Shown here: one piece after another, positions 59,983-64,000 of the stretch | Layout of the letters: each line of letters opens with the position of its first letter | Position numbering within the stretch: the first letter of the stretch is position 1 | Notes under the pieces: model-generated | Database searches by the model: none | What the model saw: only the letters and a program-made list of their open reading frames with translations | What the model was told of the DNA's origin: nothing | Assembly: GCF_009928485.1 (NCBI RefSeq) | Contig: NZ_JAABNP010000028.1 | Span: forward strand, 17,372-81,371 | DNA length: 64,000 nt | Direction: 5' to 3' | From: Clostridium sp. C2-6-12 | GTDB taxonomy: Bacteria > Bacillota > Clostridia > Clostridiales > Clostridiaceae | Translations under genes and position numbers: made by a program

Positions 59983-60469
59983 ATAGCTTACATACGATTA
60001 TGTCATCTTCACCAGCAGTTACATTTTTATCTGTTGAGATAATTAAGTCAGATACTACATCTGGATTAGTTATCAAAACTGGAGTAATAAGAGAAAAACC
60101 TTTCTCTAAAATAAAATCTTTATTTATTTTGATGATTGGTGTTCCAGCCTTAACCACACTTCCTTCAGAAGCAAGCTGTTCAAAACCTTCACCGTTTAAT
60201 GAAACTGTATCTATTCCTATATGAACTAGTAGTTCAATTCCATTGTCAAGAGTCATAGCAAAAGCATGCTTTGTTTTAAAGACTAATGCAAGTGTACCAT
60301 CAGCAGGAGCAACAATTGTATCTCCAGTTATATCAATAGCAGCACCATCGCCAGCCATCTTTTGAGCAAAGACAGGATCTGGAACTTTTGAAATATCAAT
60401 TGCTTTACCAGTAGCAGGTGCAACTAGTGTTAAATCAGTTTTTTGTTTTTTATTAAAAAATTTAAACAT
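59981..60469 (-). CDS. PTS glucose-type EIIA component (single-domain)
   Basis: 162 residues from ATG 60469, preceded by cggaggtat; a longer open frame to 60544 has no support. The EIIA-Glc fold motifs are LVAPATGKAIDISKVPDPVFAQKMAGDGAAI (about 13-43), TKHAFAMTL (His about 69) and ELLVHIGIDTVSLNG (active-site His about 84). It receives phosphate from HPr and gives it to EIIB domains of sugar permeases. As a separate protein it may serve several permeases lacking their own EIIA. Not part of the neighbouring operon. Confidence 0.93.
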   Translation of the reverse strand: MFKFFNKKQKTDLTLVAPATGKAIDISKVPDPVFAQKMAGDGAAIDITGDTIVAPADGTLALVFKTKHAFAMTLDNGIELLVHIGIDTVSLNGEGFEQLASEGSVVKAGTPIIKINKDFILEKGFSLITPVLITNPDVVSDLIISTDKNVTAGEDDIIVCKL

Positions 60470-60820
60470 ATATACCTCCGAATTTTTAATAGGGATAATT
60501 TCATAATTATTATTAATTATATTATTTGTTAAGATGAGAGTCAATAAAAATGTGGAATTGGTTCCGTGTTTTTGCTTTAATTATGAAATTATAATTAAAA
60601 ATTCTATTTGCTACATAAAGCTTTTTCTATAAATTTATGAATACTATTACATATAAATTAAAATAATATAATCAAAGAATACTTAAGAAGCAAAGTAGTA
60701 TAAATATTTGCAAAATAAAAAGTTAATAGTATATAATTTAGTAAGTAAAATTTGTTAGGGAAATATAAGAGAATACTATACAGATAAGGTAAAATCATTA
60801 GTATTTTAATAGAGGTGAGT

Positions 60821-61822
60821 ATGATAAAAAAAATGAGAAGAATTTCTTTTGTAATTGCACTTTTTCTTATAGGAGCTTCGGCTGCAATATATATAAATAA
60901 ATCAAAAGCTATGAATAACGATACGGAGAACGTAATATCAATGGAAGATACTATTGCTACCGAAGATAAAAAAGAAAATACACCCCTTAAAAATGGAATC
61001 ACTTTTGGTGTATTAGGAGATATTCATAATAATATAGACAGTTTTCAAGAAGCTATAGAAGATTTTCATAATCTTGATCCTACAATGGACTTATTAGTTT
61101 TAAATGGAGATACTGTAGATCAAGGTAAGGAAGAATCATATACTGCTATTAAAAATGTCATAAGCAAAAATGAGAATTTATTGCCTAAGATAATTATAAA
61201 AAATATAGGAAATCATGAATTTTATAATTATGAAGCAGGCACCAATTCATCCGAGCAAGTTAAAGTTTTCATTAACAGATATCTTGATTTTGCAGGTGAA
61301 GAAAAAGTATATCATGATAAATGGGTTGGTGGATATCATTTTATATCATTGGGATCAGAAGATGGAAATTCAAAAACTACTGATTCAGTACGAGCTTTTA
61401 TATCCGATGATCAGCAAAAGTGGTTAAAAGATAAGCTGGAAGAAAAATATGAAAAAGGAAAACCTATTTTTGTATTTTTACATCAGCATTTAAATAATGG
61501 GAATACAGGATGGATTGGTGTTGAACAAAGTAAAGAAGTAAGAAAAATATTATCGAAATATCCTGAGGTAATATTATTTACTTCTCACACTCATAGCGAT
61601 TTAAATGATAGCAGCATATTATTTAAACAACCATTTACTATGGCCCATACAGGCGCTGTAAGTTATACAATTGTATATAGTGATAATTATGAAGGTGGTA
61701 GAAAAAGAGAACCATTCATTAAAGGGTTGTATGTTGAAGTGAATGATAACAAAGTTACTATTAATGGAAGAAATATAAAAGATAAACAATGGATTTTTAA
61801 TAAGCAAGTTCCAATGGAGTAA
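60821..61822 (+). CDS. Secreted/membrane-anchored metallophosphoesterase
   Basis: 333 residues from ATG 60821 (gaggtg before it). An N-terminal signal anchor (ISFVIALFLIGASAAIYINK) is followed by a calcineurin-like domain: FGVLGDIHNN (DxH, about 63), NGDTVDQG (GD, about 100), NIGNHEFYN (GNHE, about 131), LHQHLNNG (H about 217) and FTSHTHSDL (about 250, HxH). The complete two-metal site is present. It should hydrolyse phosphate esters outside the cell. Substrate not predictable. No operon partner, though an L,D-transpeptidase gene follows 92 bases later. Confidence 0.9.
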   Translation: MIKKMRRISFVIALFLIGASAAIYINKSKAMNNDTENVISMEDTIATEDKKENTPLKNGITFGVLGDIHNNIDSFQEAIEDFHNLDPTMDLLVLNGDTVDQGKEESYTAIKNVISKNENLLPKIIIKNIGNHEFYNYEAGTNSSEQVKVFINRYLDFAGEEKVYHDKWVGGYHFISLGSEDGNSKTTDSVRAFISDDQQKWLKDKLEEKYEKGKPIFVFLHQHLNNGNTGWIGVEQSKEVRKILSKYPEVILFTSHTHSDLNDSSILFKQPFTMAHTGAVSYTIVYSDNYEGGRKREPFIKGLYVEVNDNKVTINGRNIKDKQWIFNKQVPME

Positions 61823-61913
61823 GCAGAGTAAAGAAAAAATTAAAATATAAATAAAATCACAAATGATAATTTAATCATATAATATTCATAAATAATTTTT
61901 ATAGGAAATAATC

Positions 61914-62408
61914 ATGAAATATTTATCTGAGTTTTTTAACAGTAAAAAATGTGCAGAACATAATCTAAGGAGTGATAATCAAAAGCTAAATTTTAATGCT
62001 GAGCAATATGTGAATTCAAATAACTTTTCCAGTGATACAAATTATTTTATATGGGTAGATTTAAAAAATTTCAAAGTCAATATTTTTCAAGGAACCACAA
62101 ATAAATGGGGAATTATTCACAGTTATTTATGTACAATTGGAAAAAATTCAACCCCAACTCCAAAAGGAACTTATAAAATTGGAATCAAAGGACTTTATTT
62201 TGGAGTGAATAAAGGATATAAGTGTTGGTATTACACTCAATTTAAGGGAAATTATTTATTTCATTCTATAATATATAATTTAGATGGATCTGTTAGAGAT
62301 GGAAGACTTGGAATGAAATTATCTGATGGATGCATAAGATTAGCAAAAACAAATGCAAAGTGGATTTATGACAACATTCCTAAGGATACTAAGGTTGTAA
62401 TAAGTTAG
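61914..62408 (+). CDS. L,D-transpeptidase (YkuD domain)
   Basis: 164 residues. The catalytic domain fills about 45-164: IWVDLKNFKVNIFQG, CTIGKNSTPTPKGTYKIG, then HSIIYN and the active site SDGCIRLAKTNAKWIYDN (Cys about 142). It links or modifies peptidoglycan stem peptides using 3-3 bonds. There is no signal peptide: the N-terminus is charged (KYLSEFFNSKKCAEH), so how it reaches the wall is unclear, or it acts inside a forespore or on internal substrates. ATG start; the ribosome site (ataggaaa) is weak. Confidence 0.9.
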   Translation: MKYLSEFFNSKKCAEHNLRSDNQKLNFNAEQYVNSNNFSSDTNYFIWVDLKNFKVNIFQGTTNKWGIIHSYLCTIGKNSTPTPKGTYKIGIKGLYFGVNKGYKCWYYTQFKGNYLFHSIIYNLDGSVRDGRLGMKLSDGCIRLAKTNAKWIYDNIPKDTKVVIS

Positions 62409-62409
62409 A

Positions 62410-62461
62410 AGCACTAAACTAATGTTAAATATAAATAGTCTAGTGCTTTTCATTTTGAGAT
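62410..62461. terminator. Bidirectional terminator after the L,D-transpeptidase gene
   Basis: AAGCACTA (62410) and TAGTGCTTTT (62452) with an extra ACTA/TAGT pairing inside, followed by TCATTTT. Confidence 0.65.
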
Positions 62462-62494
62462 TTGTTGTAGATAGGTTATGAATGTACGCTCATT

Positions 62495-63208
62495 TTATCT
62501 TATAAGCCAATAAACTTTATCTTTTGATAATTCAAAACCAAGTTTTTTTTGAAGTGCTGTTGAAGCAATGTTTGTTTCTACCACTTGTCCATAAGGGTAT
62601 CGTTTAAGGGCTAAAGCATGATTTGTTGCTGCAATTTGTAAAGAAGAGCCAATTCCTTTTCCTTTAAATTTAGGAAGGACTTCTAACATACCTATTGAAC
62701 CTTCTTCATGGCTTCCAATAAATCCACATAAATTATTATCAATAAATGCACCAAACATTACATTTGCTTTCAACCTATTTTCAATATAATTTGAGTCTAT
62801 AATATCCATTTTAGAATAACTATTAATTATATTATCCTTATATTGTAATGTAAGTGGTTTGATTTCAACTGAGGATTTTTCATAAACTATAGGAGTTTTC
62901 TTTGTATAAACAGTATTGTAACAAGCCATTGTCTCGGAAAAGATATGTTTTTCTAATAATAAATCAAAAGAAAATTTATCATGGGTAGAAACTATATTAA
63001 AATCTTCAGGTAGTATATTAATTAAACTTTTTGATACTTCAATATTATTTGAAGAAAGCATATATATGTTTGAAGGACAGTCTTTTATTAGAACGCCTTC
63101 ATTTGATGCAAACAAAATTTCTACACTTCCTCTACGTATGCATTCTAGCATATCAACATTTAATAAGAAATTTTTCGTAAGCATTTCAATAGCAATATCA
63201 GTTATCAT
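62495..63208 (-). CDS. GNAT-family N-acetyltransferase
   Basis: 237 residues. The GNAT core is C-terminal: MFGAFIDNNLCGFIGSHEEGSIGMLEVLPKFKGKGIGSSLQIAATNHALA, with the acetyl-CoA loop KFKGKGIGSSL (RxxGxG/A type) at about 180, then GQVVETNIASTALQKKLGFEL. The N-terminal half is a degenerate second GNAT-like domain. Such proteins acetylate small molecules or peptides; substrate unknown. Start ATG 63208 with aaaggatc. Single gene. Confidence 0.88.
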   Translation of the reverse strand: MITDIAIEMLTKNFLLNVDMLECIRRGSVEILFASNEGVLIKDCPSNIYMLSSNNIEVSKSLINILPEDFNIVSTHDKFSFDLLLEKHIFSETMACYNTVYTKKTPIVYEKSSVEIKPLTLQYKDNIINSYSKMDIIDSNYIENRLKANVMFGAFIDNNLCGFIGSHEEGSIGMLEVLPKFKGKGIGSSLQIAATNHALALKRYPYGQVVETNIASTALQKKLGFELSKDKVYWLIR

Positions 63209-63310
63209 AATTATTAAGATCCTTTCAAAAATATATAGAAAAATTTATTATATTATGTAAAAATTATATCATACTAATGATTTAATGAAAGGATTGGAGG
63301 ATTAATAATT

Positions 63311-63670
63311 ATGAACTATGTATGGCTTGAAGAATATTGCCTTAATAAAAAAGGAGCGGAAAAAGAAATAAAAGAAGATTGGGAAGCAACTTTGTATAGA
63401 TTAAGGGGAAAAATATTTGTTATGAAAGGTGGGGATAGAGAAGGAAAACCTATAATAACTTTAAAGTGTGATCCAAGTTTTGGAAGATTTTTGAGAGATG
63501 AATATAAAGATATAATACCTGGATACCATATGAATAAAGAGCATTGGAATTCCATTTATATTGGAGGTAAAGTACCTGATGAAGTTGTAAAACAAATGAT
63601 AGATATGTCTTATAGTATAATACTAAACTCTTTTAGCCAAAAAGTTCAAAAAGAAATTAACATGGAATAA
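63311..63670 (+). CDS. MmcQ/YjbR family protein
   Basis: 119 residues. The CyaY-like fold is suggested by WEATLYRLRGKIFVMKGGDREGKPIITLKCDPSFGRFLRDEY (residues 24-64) and IIPGYHMNKEHWNSIYIGG (68-86), the diagnostic pattern of MmcQ/YjbR (GYHMNKxHWxxV). Some members bind DNA; function is not settled. ATG start behind ttggaggatt. It ends about 50 bases before the promoter of the RNA gene. Confidence 0.9.
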   Translation: MNYVWLEEYCLNKKGAEKEIKEDWEATLYRLRGKIFVMKGGDREGKPIITLKCDPSFGRFLRDEYKDIIPGYHMNKEHWNSIYIGGKVPDEVVKQMIDMSYSIILNSFSQKVQKEINME

Positions 63671-63718
63671 TAATGAAAAATTTCCTTTAAAAATAATTCT
63701 GAAAATTCAGAATATATG

Positions 63719-63747
63719 TTGAAATAAATTAATGGATAAGTTATAAT
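63719..63747 (+). promoter_or_regulatory. Promoter of the structured RNA gene
   Basis: TTGAAA (63719-63724), exactly 17 bases, TATAAT (63742-63747). Transcription should begin about 63754. Confidence 0.8.
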
Positions 63748-63753
63748 ATAAAC

Positions 63754-63951
63754 AAGATAAAGATTTAAATTTATCTTAGTGGACTGACACTTCAATCCGG
63801 CAGAAGCGTATATCTCAAGAGGTATACAGTTGGTGACGGGCAACGTAAAAATCCCGGAAGCAATGTACGACGAAGGGTCGTACCCAGTTGGCGGACAACG
63901 TTAAAATCAGTTACTAAGAAAAAGCAAGTGTATTTATACACTTGCTTTTTG
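63754..63951 (+). ncRNA. Structured non-coding RNA, possibly raiA-type
   Basis: About 200 bases between a consensus promoter and an intrinsic terminator, clearly richer in G+C than the surroundings and without conserved reading frame. Hairpins: GTATATCTC/GAGGTATAC (about 63810), CGGG/CCCGG (about 63840) and GTACGAC/GTCGTAC (about 63865). The words CAGTTGG...GGCAACGT and CAGTTGG...GACAACGT occur twice, so it may be a repeated fold. Size and clostridial setting suit the raiA RNA motif, but I cannot confirm it; another conserved RNA class is possible. Confidence 0.55.
63922..63951 (+). terminator. Terminator of the structured RNA gene
   Basis: AAGCAAGTGTAT (63922) and ATACACTTGCTT (63936) form a perfect 12-bp stem followed by TTTTG. 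The group II intron 5' end begins right after. Confidence 0.9.
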
Positions 63952-63952
63952 C

Positions 63953-64000
63953 GTGTGCCCAGCATGGGCACGTACTAATCGGTGAAAGTCCGTAATGGGG
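63953..64000 (+). mobile_element. 5' end of a group II intron (runs out of the window)
   Basis: The sequence begins GTGTGCCCAGCATGGGCAC and continues to CGGTGAAAGTCCG. GTGYG is the 5' splice-site consensus of bacterial group II introns, and GCCCxGCATGGG plus GTGAAAGTCC are conserved in domain I. It starts two bases after the T run of a terminator; group IIC introns insert downstream of such hairpins. The intron body, its maturase/reverse transcriptase gene and 3' end lie outside the window. Confidence 0.7.

Noticed and set aside
1..64000. CRISPR arrays, rRNA and tRNA genes
   Set aside because: No regularly spaced repeats, no rRNA-like sequence and no tRNA cloverleaf with GTTCRAnnC arm was noticed in reading the window.

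Overview
The window is AT-rich, densely coded DNA of an anaerobic, spore-forming Firmicute, most likely a Clostridium sensu stricto (cluster I; C. beijerinckii/saccharoperbutylacetonicum-like). Evidence: a bacterial V-type ATPase operon, CotF-like spore coat proteins, a Spo0E-like protein beside Spo0A boxes, reverse rubrerythrin, HPr kinase, an S-box riboswitch before a metH split from its activation domain, strong AGGAGG ribosome sites and frequent GTG/TTG starts. Names come from recognised motifs; no database search was run.

Layout. 1-4.7 kb: methyltransferase-like protein, B12-binding radical SAM protein, an unknown protein, and a duplicated pair of small spore coat genes on the minus strand. 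5.0-13.8 kb: nine-gene V-ATPase operon (G-I-K-E-C-F-A-B-D) with its own promoter and terminator; the K ring subunit keeps the whole Na+-binding residue set of Enterococcus hirae NtpK, and a MITE-like repeat sits between F and A. 14.0-18.7 kb: TagO/WecA-like transferase, a hairpin-rich element, then SAM riboswitch, MetH activation protein and MetH. 18.7-35.4 kb: ordinary chromosome with an acyltransferase, MBL hydrolase, niacin-type ECF S component, a 6S-like RNA gene, Spo0E-like gene, HPr kinase, M18 aminopeptidase, PHP phosphoesterase, a two-gene ABC exporter, a short pyruvate-kinase-like protein and a DnaJ/DUF5685 pair.

36.3-44.35 kb: an 8-kb integrated element inserted at the 3' end of the rubrerythrin gene, bounded by 50-bp direct repeats (one mismatch). 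It carries a tyrosine integrase, a regulator, an FtsK/TcpA-like ATPase, a Rep with the HUH endonuclease plus SF3 helicase architecture of eukaryotic CRESS-DNA viruses, an excisionase-like protein and two tandem secreted cell-wall-binding proteins. Just before rep lies a perfect 10-bp stem whose 10-nt loop is T followed by TAGTATTAC, the circovirus/geminivirus-type origin nonanucleotide. This is the most striking item in the window: a bacterial integrative (probably mobilizable) element with a virus-like Rep and a virus-like origin. Rep appears to start at ATT.

44.4-50 kb: macrodomain protein, HNH-like protein with an apparent ATA start, MATE transporter, Lgt, AraC regulator. 50.1-59.1 kb: a maltodextrin locus (binding protein, two permeases, lipoprotein alpha-amylase, chemoreceptor, intracellular GH13 glycosidase) behind three LacI-type operators and two leader hairpins. 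Starch or dextrin would be cut outside by the amylase, imported, and hydrolysed inside. 59-64 kb: HAD phosphatase, glucose-type EIIA, metallophosphoesterase, L,D-transpeptidase, GNAT, a YjbR-like protein, and finally a structured non-coding RNA gene with promoter and terminator, directly followed by what looks like the 5' end of a group II intron that leaves the window.
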